A stretch of DNA of 61,976 nt from Erythrobacteraceae bacterium (GTDB lineage: Bacteria > Pseudomonadota > Alphaproteobacteria > Sphingomonadales > Sphingomonadaceae). Of this stretch, positions 28,108-37,466 are shown one piece after another; position 1 is the stretch's first letter; every line of letters begins with the position of its first letter. A program made the translations under genes and the position numbers. Below the pieces are notes generated by a model. The model did not search any database. It had not been told where the DNA came from and was given only the letters and a program-made list of their open reading frames with translations. Location: positions 1-61,976 of the forward strand of contig JAHEAX010000013.1 of NCBI GenBank assembly GCA_024642525.1. The letters run 5' to 3'.

Positions 28108-29559
28108 TCAGAACAGGCCTGGCACTTCGCGCTGGGCCGGTGTCGGTGCCTTGGGCTGCAACAGTTCGCGGCGGGATGTCACGGCCTGCGCGCCCTGCTT
28201 GCCCGTCGTGCCTGAAATGGGCGTACAACTGCCGCCGCGCAGGAAGTTCAGCGCCGCAGCCACCGATGCCTCGGCTGGATCGCCCAATTGCGCGGAGATG
28301 TCGTCATTCGCGCTGCAGGTGTTGGGGACGACAGAGGCAAGGCCGGTGAAATATTCACCCTGGCGATTGGCGTTTTCGGTCTTGAACACCACCGCGCGCA
28401 GCCGGTCGTCGCAAGCGGCCAGGTCAAAGCCATACTGGCCCACGGGTTTGCCATATGTGTTGGCCCCCACCAGCGCCATATTGTTGCCGAGATATGGGAT
28501 GAACGCATTGGTCACCAGTTCGCTGGCAGAAGCAGTCCCGCCGCGGCCAATGAAGGCGATTTTCGTCGGCGCGATGGATTCAGGCTGGGTGCCGAACAGG
28601 TCGCTCGAATTTTCGCTGGCCTTGGATGGGCGCAAGGTGGTGTAGCTGAAGATCTGGCCAACCTTGTCGCGGCCCATCAGATCACCCATCAGTTCCGCAA
28701 TGCGCACCAGCCCGCCACCATTGTAACGGAAGTCCACGATGACTTCGGTAACGCCCTTTGCGCGGAAATCCGCAAATGCAGCGCGCAGGTCAGGATCGGC
28801 GGTGTCGATAAATGTGCGCAGGTTGATATAACCGACCTGCTTGCCGCCATCGTTGAGCACCTTGGCGCCGTAGCGATCAGACACCGGATCAAGCGGATAT
28901 TCCGCCTTGGTCGAACTGACTTCGCGCACCACGCCCGAATTGTCCCTGATGCGGAAGACGCGCGTCAGCCCAGCCGTGGATGGCCCGAGCGCATCAATCA
29001 CCGCTTGCGGGCCGCCGCTTGCCATCAGGGCCGAAACATCCTGCAAGGTGCCGCTGCTGATGCCAATCGCCAGCAATTCCACCCCGCGATCAAAGCCGAC
29101 AGGAAATGCCGGCCCTTCCTCGAAAGCCTCGATCACAAATACCCTGTTCGCGCCGGTGTCATAGCCAAGCCTGAAACCGAAACCGGCGCTCGACCCGGAA
29201 TTGAAGAAAGCGTTTTCTTCCTCGATCGAGGTTATATAGGTGAAAAAGCGGTCCTTGGATTGTGCCCGCGCCGGCGCGACCACCGCGTCGATGTAATCCT
29301 GCAAGTTGGTGTAATTGGCCTTGTTCACCGTCAGGTCGAGCAGTTCGGGGAAGAGGTACCATTCGTTCAGCACATCGGCGACGAATTGCTGCCTGTTAGC
29401 CAGCGAGCATTGCGAGGTGGTCGGCGTGGGTGTGGGGGTCGGTGTAACGCCTCCGCCGCCAGCTGTCGGGCTACCGCCACTGCCGCCGCCGCCACAGGCA
29501 GACAACGTGCCAGCCAGCACGATGGAAAGGGAAGTGCGGCCGATGCGCTTGAAACCCAT
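28108..29559 (-). CDS. S41 family peptidase, lipoprotein
   Basis: A 483-residue C-terminal-processing-type serine peptidase. The lipobox (GTLSAC, Cys22) is followed by a Gly-rich and Pro-Thr-rich tether (PTPTPTPTT). Then come an N-terminal helical domain, a PDZ-like part, and the S41 core with the catalytic Ser in GTASASELV and Lys in NTYGKPVGQ. The protein should be membrane-anchored and face the periplasm or cell surface. The ATG at 29559 follows AAGGAAA. Its tether resembles that of the S8 peptidase at 33985. Confidence 0.9.
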   Translation of the reverse strand: MGFKRIGRTSLSIVLAGTLSACGGGGSGGSPTAGGGGVTPTPTPTPTTSQCSLANRQQFVADVLNEWYLFPELLDLTVNKANYTNLQDYIDAVVAPARAQSKDRFFTYITSIEEENAFFNSGSSAGFGFRLGYDTGANRVFVIEAFEEGPAFPVGFDRGVELLAIGISSGTLQDVSALMASGGPQAVIDALGPSTAGLTRVFRIRDNSGVVREVSSTKAEYPLDPVSDRYGAKVLNDGGKQVGYINLRTFIDTADPDLRAAFADFRAKGVTEVIVDFRYNGGGLVRIAELMGDLMGRDKVGQIFSYTTLRPSKASENSSDLFGTQPESIAPTKIAFIGRGGTASASELVTNAFIPYLGNNMALVGANTYGKPVGQYGFDLAACDDRLRAVVFKTENANRQGEYFTGLASVVPNTCSANDDISAQLGDPAEASVAAALNFLRGGSCTPISGTTGKQGAQAVTSRRELLQPKAPTPAQREVPGLF

Positions 29560-29810
29560 GTTGTTTTCCTTGGAACCCGTCCGGCGAAATTTCGCCTTCA
29601 TTCTGCATCTCCACGATGCCGGTTGAACGTGCGCTGAGCAAGCCTGCTACGCTCTCTGCCACCAATTTTGACCGTTTACGGATGGCAGAAGGCGTCAAAT
29701 GGCCGCAAAATAGGCCCGCTTCGGTGGAAAACATGCAATTTTCGGCCTTCGACCCTCGCCGGTTTGCTCCGATGGGCCTAGTGACAGGATAAGTAAGGAG
29801 AATGCATTAA

Positions 29811-30410
29811 ATGCCTGAACACGCCCCTGCCTGGCTTGCTGCCGCGCTGAAGAATGTCCGCGCGGGACATGGTAAGCTGACCGTGGCGGAACTTGCCGGT
29901 GAACGCGAATTGGGCCGTTCCGGATTTGCGCTGACCAGCCCTGCCTTTGTCGATGGCGGCGAAATGGACCCCTGCTTTACTGCCCAGGAAGAAGACGCTG
30001 TCGCGCCGCCGCTGGAATGGAATGCGCCCCCTGCAGGCGCGCAGGAACTCGCGATCATTGTCGAAGATGCTGACGGCCCGTCGGGCGATCCTGTATGCCA
30101 TTGGCTGGTGTGGGGTCTGGCTCCGCAGAAGGGCAAGTTGCTGGAAGGCGAAGTGCCGCCGCGCGTTGGCAAGAACGCTCACAAGAATTCCGAATGGTTG
30201 CTGCCCGACCCGCCGCTGGGCGACGAGGCGCATGACTATGTATTCCAGATTTTCGCTCTCGACCTGCCGCTCACACTGATGCCGGGCGCGGGGCGGAAAG
30301 AACTGGTGGCTGCCATGAAAGGGCATGTCATCGGTGCAGCCGTGCTTACCGGGACCTACGCTCGGGATGAGGACGAAGATGAAGCGTGGGATGATGAAGA
30401 CGACGCCTGA
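29811..30410 (+). CDS. PEBP-like protein (YbhB/YbcL family)
   Basis: A 199-residue phosphatidylethanolamine-binding-protein-like protein, the bacterial group annotated as Raf kinase inhibitor-like. The family elements are FTAQEEDAVAPPLEW, IVEDADGPSGDPVCHWLVW and the final DYVFQIFALD. There is no signal peptide, so it is cytoplasmic. The C-terminus is strongly acidic (DEDEDEAWDDEDDA). The ribosome site AAGGAG lies nine bases before the ATG. The physiological ligand is unknown. Confidence 0.88.
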   Translation: MPEHAPAWLAAALKNVRAGHGKLTVAELAGERELGRSGFALTSPAFVDGGEMDPCFTAQEEDAVAPPLEWNAPPAGAQELAIIVEDADGPSGDPVCHWLVWGLAPQKGKLLEGEVPPRVGKNAHKNSEWLLPDPPLGDEAHDYVFQIFALDLPLTLMPGAGRKELVAAMKGHVIGAAVLTGTYARDEDEDEAWDDEDDA

Positions 30411-30476
30411 TATGGCAGCCCGCACAAGGGGCATGATACCAGGCTGAATATGCCAATAAAGGAAAGGACCTAAGAT

Positions 30477-30728
30477 ATGGCTGGCAAGAACAATGCACTG
30501 CAAAAACCCGTAACGGTTTCTCCGCAGCTGGAAAACGTGATCGGCAAAGGCCCGATGACGCGCGCTCAGGTAACCTCGAAGGTTTGGGAATATATCAAGG
30601 CCCACAGCCTTCAGGACAGCAAGGACAAGCGCCAGATCAATCCTGATGACAAGCTTGGTGCGGTCATCGGCAAGGACCAGATCTCGATGTTCAAGATGAC
30701 GGCTGCTGTTTCCAAGCACCTGAGCTAA
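30477..30728 (+). CDS. SWIB/MDM2 domain protein
   Basis: An 83-residue protein that is a single SWIB domain (LENVIGKGPMTRAQVTSKVW, then YIKAHSLQD and INPDDKLG). Such stand-alone SWIB proteins occur in several bacteria, including chlamydiae and alphaproteobacteria, and are thought to bind DNA or chromatin-like proteins. Its strong GGAAAGGA ribosome site suggests high expression. It may share a transcript with the PEBP gene 66 bases upstream. Confidence 0.92.
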   Translation: MAGKNNALQKPVTVSPQLENVIGKGPMTRAQVTSKVWEYIKAHSLQDSKDKRQINPDDKLGAVIGKDQISMFKMTAAVSKHLS

Positions 30729-30737
30729 GATCTTTGG

Positions 30738-30757
30738 GGCGGTTTGATGCCGCCTTT
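30738..30757. terminator. Short stem-loop after the SWIB gene
   Basis: GGCGG (30738-30742) pairs with CCGCC (30750-30754), followed by TTT, between convergent genes. It is a weak candidate terminator. Confidence 0.35.
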
Positions 30758-31161
30758 CAGACCTTGCGCGGGCGGAATGGCCAATCGGTTGCTCCGCCCG
30801 CCCACAGGGCCAGCCAGATGATCAGCGGCTGGATGATCATCCGCGGCACATGATAGGCGAGGCCAAGCCCGCCATCGGCGCGCGCCATATCCATCGCGAA
30901 ATGGTTGATATTGGCCGGCCAAACACACAGCGCATAAAGAGCAAGCCCAATGGCCGCGGCCTTCCGCAGGCGGATTGACCATGGCTGCACCAGCCCCGCT
31001 GCGCCCAGCAGTTCTGCAATTCCCGTCCACAGGACCACGGCTTCCGGCCAGGCCACCCACTGGGGTGTGATCTTCAGAAATGGGTCTGGCGCGGTAATGT
31101 GGAGATAGCCCGCGATGGCATAGAGCGCTGCCAGCAGCCACATCAGGCCCTTACGGATCAT
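30757..31161 (-). CDS. DoxX-like membrane protein
   Basis: A 134-residue inner-membrane protein with four hydrophobic helices. The features follow the DoxX/DoxD-like family: an opening LWLLAALYAIAGYLHITAP, then WPEAVVLWTGIAELLGAAG, and a later WPANINHFAMD loop. The ATG at 31161 gives a family-length protein; a longer frame to 31251 adds a non-family leader. The function in general is unknown, perhaps redox-linked. Confidence 0.82.
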   Translation of the reverse strand: MIRKGLMWLLAALYAIAGYLHITAPDPFLKITPQWVAWPEAVVLWTGIAELLGAAGLVQPWSIRLRKAAAIGLALYALCVWPANINHFAMDMARADGGLGLAYHVPRMIIQPLIIWLALWAGGATDWPFRPRKV

Positions 31162-31299
31162 GCCGAAGTTGCCCGCCGCCTGCTCTGTCCCATGCTGATA
31201 TTTCCTTGTTGCTGCGCGAAACACGCTTACGAATGGGCCGTGCAAGGCCATCGTGCCTGCGCCAGGTCATCACGGCCACCTTACAGCAGAGTTTCCAAT

Positions 31300-32562
31300 A
31301 TGAAATATGTTGCCGCATTCCTGCCGCTGGCCCTTCTGGCCACACCTGCTGCTGCACAGACGCCGCAGGATGTTGCCGTTGCAGCGCTGGAAAAGGCCCC
31401 TGTATGGGATGGCCACAATGACGTGCCGGAACAATTGCGGCTGCGTTATCGCAATATGATCGAGGATTTCGATTTTCGCGACACGCGTGACACAGCCGCG
31501 ACCGACCCTGAAACGATGGCCACCATGCACACCGATCTTGCGCGCCTGCGTGAAGGGATGGTCGGGGCGCAGTTCTGGTCGGTCTATGTCTCTGCCGATT
31601 TGGCGGAACCCCAGGCAGTGCAGGCAACGCTTGAACAGATTGACGTGATGGACCGGCTGATTGCCCGCTATCCCGATGATCTGGCGCTTGCCCGCAGCAG
31701 CAGTGATGTCGAAGCAGCCATCGCGAGTGGCCGGATTGCGTCCCTGTTCGGGATGGAGGGCGGCCATTCCATCGGTTCAAGCCTGGCGGTGCTGCGCCGG
31801 ATGTATGCGCTGGGCGCACGCTATATGACGCTGACACATTCCCGCAATACGCCGTGGGCCGACAGCGCGACCGACACGCCTGCCCATAATGGGCTGACAG
31901 ATTTCGGGCGTGACGTCGTGCGCGAAATGAACCGTCTGGGGATGCTGGTTGACCTTAGCCATGTGAGTGAAGAGACCATGCATGATGCGCTGGATGTGGT
32001 CGGCGCTCCGGTCATTTTCAGCCATTCGGGCGCGCGGGCGGTCAATGGCCATGCGCGCAACGTGCCTGATAGTGTGCTGCGCCGCCTGCCCAATAATGGC
32101 GGGGTGGTGATGGTGGTGGGCTATGCGCTGTTCCTCAACGAGGAAGCGCGCCAGTGGGGCGCCAGCAAGGCCGCAGAAGAAGCCCGCCTGAAATCGCTCT
32201 GGCTCGGCCAGCCTGATGCTGCGTCGGCAGCTCTTGCCGAATGGGAGCAAGCAAATCCGCTTCCGCAGACCACCATTGGCGATATGGCGAACCATATCGA
32301 CCATATCCGCCGGCTGGCGGGCATCGACCATATCGGCATTGGCGGTGACTATGACGGGATGGATATCGTGCCCGTGGGGCTAGAAGATGTTTCGAAATAT
32401 CCCGGGCTGTTTACCGAACTTGCCCGGCGCGGATATTCGCAAGCTGACCTTGAAAAGATTTCGTCAGGCAATGTGATGCGCGTGATGAAGGGAGCTGAAG
32501 CGTACGCAGCCGCGCAGAGCAGTCAGCCCCCTATCGAAACGCCTTTGCCTGAAAGCAAATAG
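31300..32562 (+). CDS. Exported membrane-dipeptidase family peptidase (M19)
   Basis: A 420-residue zinc dipeptidase of the renal dipeptidase family with a signal peptide (ending AAAQ, about residue 20). Zinc and active-site motifs appear in order: WDGHNDVPEQ, EGGHSIGS, LTHSRNT, LVDLSHVS, FSHSGARAV and GIGGDYDGMD. It should cleave dipeptides in the periplasm, some members acting on D-residues or beta-lactam-like bonds. The start at 31300 is set by the signal peptide, although the ribosome site is weak. It complements the other secreted peptidases in this window. Confidence 0.93.
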   Translation: MKYVAAFLPLALLATPAAAQTPQDVAVAALEKAPVWDGHNDVPEQLRLRYRNMIEDFDFRDTRDTAATDPETMATMHTDLARLREGMVGAQFWSVYVSADLAEPQAVQATLEQIDVMDRLIARYPDDLALARSSSDVEAAIASGRIASLFGMEGGHSIGSSLAVLRRMYALGARYMTLTHSRNTPWADSATDTPAHNGLTDFGRDVVREMNRLGMLVDLSHVSEETMHDALDVVGAPVIFSHSGARAVNGHARNVPDSVLRRLPNNGGVVMVVGYALFLNEEARQWGASKAAEEARLKSLWLGQPDAASAALAEWEQANPLPQTTIGDMANHIDHIRRLAGIDHIGIGGDYDGMDIVPVGLEDVSKYPGLFTELARRGYSQADLEKISSGNVMRVMKGAEAYAAAQSSQPPIETPLPESK

Positions 32563-32573
32563 CGCGTCAGTCA

Positions 32574-32870
32574 TCAGTTCTGGTTGGTGGTGCCTGTTTC
32601 GGTGGCAGCACCGTCAACGGTGGCTGCATCATCGCTGACGATGCTGTCGGTGCCTTCGCTGCCGGCTTCATCCTGCGCGGCAATCGTGCCGCTGACAGTC
32701 GCTTCGCTTTCGGCATCACCCTGTGTCGCTGCGCCAAACATCCAGATAGCTGATAGGAGTACTATCGCCAGCACGATGCTGATGCCTAGAACCCAGCGCA
32801 TCACGCCGGTGGATTCGCCGCCGCGTGCTTCGTCTGTTTCTAAGTGAATTTCTTCGCCTTGCCGTTCCAT
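32574..32870 (-). CDS. Single-helix membrane protein with acidic tail
   Basis: A 98-residue protein with an N-terminal charged segment, one transmembrane helix (about residues 25-45, WVLGISIVLAIVLLSAIW) and a Ser/Thr/Asp/Glu-rich tail without cysteines. It lies convergent to the dipeptidase gene and upstream of nothing on its strand. No family is recognised. The low-complexity tail suggests a disordered extracytoplasmic region. Confidence 0.65.
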   Translation of the reverse strand: MERQGEEIHLETDEARGGESTGVMRWVLGISIVLAIVLLSAIWMFGAATQGDAESEATVSGTIAAQDEAGSEGTDSIVSDDAATVDGAATETGTTNQN

Positions 32871-32956
32871 CGGAATGGTCCCCTAAATAATCGCGATCCG
32901 GAATTTAGCATATCTACGCGCTATCGGGGCAAATGTTCCGCTGAAGGTGCCCGCAA

Positions 32957-33796
32957 TCAGTCGCGCAAAAGTTCGTTGATGCCGGTCTTGGCGCGGGTCT
33001 GCGCATCCACCGTCTTCACGATGACTGCGCAATACAGCGACGGCCCTATGCTGCCATCGGGCAGCGGCTTTCCGGGCAGGGAGCCGGGGACGACCACTGC
33101 GTAAGGCGGAACGCGGCCAATGTGGATTTCGCCGGTGGCGCGGTCCATAATCTTCGTCGATGCGCCGAGGAACACGCCCATCGACAATACTGCACCCTGG
33201 CCGACCACAACGCCTTCGGCCACTTCGGAACGTGCGCCCACAAACGCGCCATCCTCGATCACCACGGGGCCTGCCTGCAAGGGTTCCAGCACGCCGCCAA
33301 TGCCTGCGCCGCCAGAAATATGGACATTCTTGCCAATCTGCGCACAGCTGCCGATGGTGGCCCATGTGTCCACCATTGTGCCTTCATCCACATAAGCGCC
33401 GATGTTCACGAAACTGGGCATCAGCACTGCGCCCTTGCCGATGAAGCTGCCGCGGCGGGCAACTGCGCCCGGCACAACGCGGAAACCGGCATCGCGGAAG
33501 CGGTTTTCACCCCAGCCTTCGAATTTGGATGGCACCTTGTCGAATGCAGGTGCGCCTGCTGCGCCATTTTCCATGATGACATTGTCGTTAAGGCGGAAGG
33601 ACAGCAGCACAGCCTTTTTCAGCCACTGGTTCACTTGCCAGCCGCCCTGGCCATCTGGCTGGGCAACTCGTGCCTTGCCACTGTCGAGCAATTCGAGGGC
33701 TCCATTGACCACTGCCGCCACATCGGCGCTGGCCGGGGTCACATCGGCGCGGTTTTCCCACGCGGCTTCGATTGCGGCTTCAAGTTTAGTTGTCAT
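32957..33796 (-). CDS. dapD: Tetrahydrodipicolinate N-succinyltransferase
   Basis: DapD, 279 residues, transfers succinyl from succinyl-CoA to tetrahydrodipicolinate in the lysine/diaminopimelate pathway. The N-terminal helical domain is followed by a left-handed beta-helix with hexapeptide repeats ([39 protein letters not shown]). The C-terminus has the segment [14 protein letters not shown]. The length matches the family. It is divergent from the S8 autotransporter gene across a 188-base spacer. Confidence 0.96.
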   Translation of the reverse strand: MTTKLEAAIEAAWENRADVTPASADVAAVVNGALELLDSGKARVAQPDGQGGWQVNQWLKKAVLLSFRLNDNVIMENGAAGAPAFDKVPSKFEGWGENRFRDAGFRVVPGAVARRGSFIGKGAVLMPSFVNIGAYVDEGTMVDTWATIGSCAQIGKNVHISGGAGIGGVLEPLQAGPVVIEDGAFVGARSEVAEGVVVGQGAVLSMGVFLGASTKIMDRATGEIHIGRVPPYAVVVPGSLPGKPLPDGSIGPSLYCAVIVKTVDAQTRAKTGINELLRD

Positions 33797-33984
33797 GATG
33801 GCAGTTCCGCTATGATCTTGTAAGGCTTGGACAGGCTGCTACCCGTGTGCCGCGCTGCGGGCAAGGTGCCACAGCAGGCTGATTGATAATGGCCGATTGC
33901 CGATTGTTTCTGCGCGCTGCACTGTTCAGGCAGCGGTTACCTTTTAGTCTTTATATTCGTTCGGGAAATCTAAGGGTCCGAATA

Positions 33985-36384
33985 ATGGCTGCAATTCCGG
34001 GTGTATCGGCGCGTCTGCGCCTTGGCTGTGCGCTTGCCGTGCTGGTGACTTTGCCTGCCTGCGGCGGGGGCGGCAGTTCTGGCGGTGGAAGCGTGATCAG
34101 CACACCCAACCCGACGCCAACGCCGACGCCGGTTCCCACACCCACACCGGCCCCGACCCCCACACCAACGCCGCCACCGACCAATTTCGACACGGCCGAA
34201 TATCGCCGTTCTGACGGGCCTGCATTCCACAATGCGGTCACTGCATGGACAGCCGGCATCACTGGCACGGGCGCGACCATTGCCATTATTGATACCGGCA
34301 TTGATATCGACAGCCCTGAATTTGTCGGACGAGTGCACCCCGGCTCGGCCGATGTCGCAGGGAATCGCGGCGTCAATGCAGAAGACGATCACGGCACCAA
34401 TGTGGCGATGGTTGCGGCGGCAGCGCGCGACAATACCGGCATCGTCGGCATTGCATTTGGCGCAGATATCCTTGCGTTAAGGGCGGATGAGCCGGGTAGC
34501 TGCGCTGTTCAGACACCTGCTGCGCTGGATGGGTGCCTGTTTGACGATCGCGATATTGCCGCCGGTGTTGATCGCGCTGTCAGCCTGGGGGCGAAAGTCA
34601 TCAATCTCAGCCTTGGTGGTGGCAGCCCCAGCAGGGTGGTGACGGATGCCGTCGCCAGGGCGGCGGCGGCAGGCGTGGTCATCGTGGTTTCAGCCGGGAA
34701 TGACGGCGATTCCACCGACGCCGGAATAGATCCGAACCAGCCTGACCCCTTTGCCAGCGGACTGTTGGCTGCAGGCGGCGCCAATGTGATTATTGTCGGT
34801 TCGGTGACGGAATCGGGCAATTTTTCCAGCTTCAGCAATCGCGCAGGCAACAATGCCCAATCGTTCCTGTCAGCGCGCGGCGAAGAAATCTGCTGTGTCT
34901 ATGACAATGGCGAACTGCTGGTTACAACCGCCGCCAATGGCGACCGTTTCGTGACGGTCATTTCCGGCACCAGCTTTGCCGCGCCGCAGGTGGCAGGTGC
35001 AGTTGCGCTGCTGGCGCAGGCGTTCCCCAACCTTACCGGCAGGGAAATCGTGGAAATTCTGCTCAACAGCGCCCGCGATGCAGGTGCAGCAGGCGTCGAT
35101 GCGATTTACGGGCAGGGCATTCTCGATATTGCCCGCGCATTTTCGCCGCAGGGCACAACGCGGCTGGCGGGCAATTCTGTCGCGCTTTCACCGGCAGACG
35201 ATACAGGGCAGGCATCATCGCCCATGGGCGATGCGATGATGAATGTCGGGATCGAAACGGTCATGACCGACAAATATGACCGCGCCTATGCCTATGATCT
35301 TGGCAGCGGATTGCGCGGCGCATCGCTCCGCCCACGGCTGCTGGGCGCTGTGGAAACGCGCGGGCGGCGGGTGTCGGCAGCGGCCAAGGGTCTGTCCATG
35401 GCATTCACCATCGCGGATGCTGGCCAGTTTTCTGGCGGCACTTCATCCTTTGACCAGCTGCGCCTGACCCCAGCGGATGCCAATGTGGCGCGGGTGCTGG
35501 CTGCGCGTGTGGCGCTGCAGATCGACCCTGATACGAAACTGGGCTTTGCCTTTGCCGAAAGCGCCGATGGGCTGGTGGCGCAGGTGCAGGGGCAGGAGCG
35601 CCCAGCATTCATGATTGCAGGCAGTGCCGGCGGGGACAGCGGCTTTCTCAGGAGCAGCGATGCGTCCTTCGCGCTGCGCCGGCGCGTGGGCGATTGGGGG
35701 CTGACCCTCAGCGCAGAAAGCGGAAATGCCTGGCTGGGCCAGACCCGCAACGGCAACCTTGCCTTGCAGCAGGATGGCCAGCGCGACGTGCAAAGTTTTG
35801 GCATTGCTGCGGACCGCAGCTTTGGCCCGATCGAAACGGCATTGGGAATTGGCTGGATGGCCGAGAGCGATACGGTGCTGGGTGCCTATTTTCACCGCGC
35901 CTTGGGCGCATCGGGTGCAGACACGATGTTTGCCGATGCCAGCGTTGGCTTTCAACTGGCCCCGCAATGGCGGTTTGGCGGCGCATTCCGGCAGGGCTTC
36001 ACCCGTGCGCGGCAGGGTGGGCTGGTTGCCAATGGGTCTGATTTTGGCAGCAATGCCTGGTCGTTCGATGTGACGCGTGCCGGCCTGTTGAAGGCTGGCG
36101 ACAGCCTTGGCCTGCGCGTGTCGCAGCCTCTCCGCGTAACGGGCGGCGGGCTCAACCTCAATCTGCCCGTGGCCTATGACTACGCGACTGAAACCGCCGG
36201 TTTTGGCATCCGCCGCCTGTCACTGGCACCGCAGGGCCGCGAATTGATGGGCGAGATTGCATGGCGCGGCCCGATGCTGGGCGGCAATGCCGCAGCCAGC
36301 ATATTCTATCGCAAGGACCCGGGCCATTATACCGCGGGCCCCGACGATAAAGGGCTTGCCGTCAGGTGGACACGCGACTTCTAG
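33985..36384 (+). CDS. Subtilisin-like (S8) serine peptidase autotransporter, lipoprotein
   Basis: A 799-residue surface protease. It has a lipobox (LPAC, Cys26), a CGGGG stretch, and a Pro-Thr-rich tether at about 40-66. The subtilisin domain carries the catalytic triad Asp103 (IAIIDTGID), His136 (DHGTNVA) and Ser330 (GTSFAAPQ). The C-terminal half (from about 450) is repetitive, strand-rich and ends in an aromatic residue (WTRDF), consistent with an autotransporter beta-barrel. The arrangement is like Neisseria NalP. The ATG at 33985 follows AAGGG and gives the lipobox; an earlier in-frame ATG at 33883 does not. Confidence 0.88.
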   Translation: MAAIPGVSARLRLGCALAVLVTLPACGGGGSSGGGSVISTPNPTPTPTPVPTPTPAPTPTPTPPPTNFDTAEYRRSDGPAFHNAVTAWTAGITGTGATIAIIDTGIDIDSPEFVGRVHPGSADVAGNRGVNAEDDHGTNVAMVAAAARDNTGIVGIAFGADILALRADEPGSCAVQTPAALDGCLFDDRDIAAGVDRAVSLGAKVINLSLGGGSPSRVVTDAVARAAAAGVVIVVSAGNDGDSTDAGIDPNQPDPFASGLLAAGGANVIIVGSVTESGNFSSFSNRAGNNAQSFLSARGEEICCVYDNGELLVTTAANGDRFVTVISGTSFAAPQVAGAVALLAQAFPNLTGREIVEILLNSARDAGAAGVDAIYGQGILDIARAFSPQGTTRLAGNSVALSPADDTGQASSPMGDAMMNVGIETVMTDKYDRAYAYDLGSGLRGASLRPRLLGAVETRGRRVSAAAKGLSMAFTIADAGQFSGGTSSFDQLRLTPADANVARVLAARVALQIDPDTKLGFAFAESADGLVAQVQGQERPAFMIAGSAGGDSGFLRSSDASFALRRRVGDWGLTLSAESGNAWLGQTRNGNLALQQDGQRDVQSFGIAADRSFGPIETALGIGWMAESDTVLGAYFHRALGASGADTMFADASVGFQLAPQWRFGGAFRQGFTRARQGGLVANGSDFGSNAWSFDVTRAGLLKAGDSLGLRVSQPLRVTGGGLNLNLPVAYDYATETAGFGIRRLSLAPQGRELMGEIAWRGPMLGGNAAASIFYRKDPGHYTAGPDDKGLAVRWTRDF

Positions 36385-36389
36385 CGCGG

Positions 36390-37451
36390 TCAGTCCAACC
36401 CGGCCTTGACCGCAAAATCATAGGCGCGGTCGACCAGTGGGATGACCCGTTCGGACATTTCCTTGGCATGGGCGCTTGATGCCGTGCCATCGATCACGCG
36501 TTTCTTGATGCCCTGGATAATGCCCGCCAGCCGGAACAGATTATAGGCAAAATACCAGTCCATCGGCGGCACTGGGAAGCCGGTGCGCGCAACATAACGG
36601 TCGATTGCCTCGTCCATGGTCGGGATGCCCAGTGCGGCATGGTCCAGCCCGCCAATTCCGGCGCGCCCGTCCACCGGGCTGATCCAGTTCAGCATCAGGT
36701 AGGAAAAATCGGCAATCGGATCGCCCAGCGTGGACAATTCCCAGTCGAGCACGGCGATGACGCGTGGTTCGGTCTTGTGGAAGATCATATTGTCTAGCCG
36801 GTAATCGCCATGGGCGATGCCATTGCCATGCTGGGGCGGGATGGTGGTGGGCAGCCATTCGATCAGCCGGTCCATCTTGGGAATGGTTTCGGTTTCAGAC
36901 AGCTTGTATTGTTTCGACCAGCGGGAAATCTGGCGCGCGCAGTAATCCGTCGGCTTGCCGAAATCCGACAAGCCGATTGCATCAGGGTCTTTCAGATGCA
37001 GGTCTGCCATCGTGTCGATCATGGCGTTGTAGAGCGCGCGGCGTTCTTCCGGTTCGCATCCCGGCATTGATCCGTTCCACAGTGATCGCCCGTCAGCCAG
37101 GCCCATGATGAAGAACTTCGATCCCAAGACTTCGGGGTCTTCGCACAGGCCATAGGCCCGCGGCACAGGAAAGCCCGTGGGATGGAGCGCTGCCATGGCG
37201 CGATATTCACGGTCAACCGCATGGGCTGATGGCAGCAATTTGCCGAACGGCTGGCGGCGCAGCACATAGGACTGCGCCGGCGTGTCGATCCGGTAGGTGG
37301 GGTTGGATTGGCCGCCTTTGAACTTGGTAATGGTCATGGGACCGGCAAAGCCTTCGACATTGCCTTCCATCCATGGACCCAGCTTGGTTTCGTCCAGCCT
37401 GTCTTTTTCCGGCACTTCGACCGTGCCGACCATTTCCTTTTCGTAGTCCAT
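36390..37451 (-). CDS. APH-like phosphotransferase (LvaA / ACAD10-11 kinase domain type)
   Basis: A 353-residue aminoglycoside-phosphotransferase-fold kinase. It has the Brenner-type catalytic loop IAHGDYRLDNMIF and the metal-binding LDWELSTLGDP, with an N-terminal lobe FKGGQSNPTYRI. This subgroup is found beside acyl-CoA dehydrogenases. In mammalian ACAD10/ACAD11 the same domain is fused to an ACAD, and in Pseudomonas LvaA it phosphorylates 4-hydroxyacyl-CoA. Here it is the last gene of a five-gene minus-strand operon that includes an ACAD. The substrate is inferred. Confidence 0.88.
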   Translation of the reverse strand: MDYEKEMVGTVEVPEKDRLDETKLGPWMEGNVEGFAGPMTITKFKGGQSNPTYRIDTPAQSYVLRRQPFGKLLPSAHAVDREYRAMAALHPTGFPVPRAYGLCEDPEVLGSKFFIMGLADGRSLWNGSMPGCEPEERRALYNAMIDTMADLHLKDPDAIGLSDFGKPTDYCARQISRWSKQYKLSETETIPKMDRLIEWLPTTIPPQHGNGIAHGDYRLDNMIFHKTEPRVIAVLDWELSTLGDPIADFSYLMLNWISPVDGRAGIGGLDHAALGIPTMDEAIDRYVARTGFPVPPMDWYFAYNLFRLAGIIQGIKKRVIDGTASSAHAKEMSERVIPLVDRAYDFAVKAGLD

Positions 37452-37466
37452 TATTCGCAGGCTTCC

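Noticed and set aside
29616-29792. 58-residue plus-strand frame in the spacer before the PEBP gene
   Set aside because: No ribosome site, no hydrophobic or domain pattern, and it is in a region expected to hold promoters; most likely chance.
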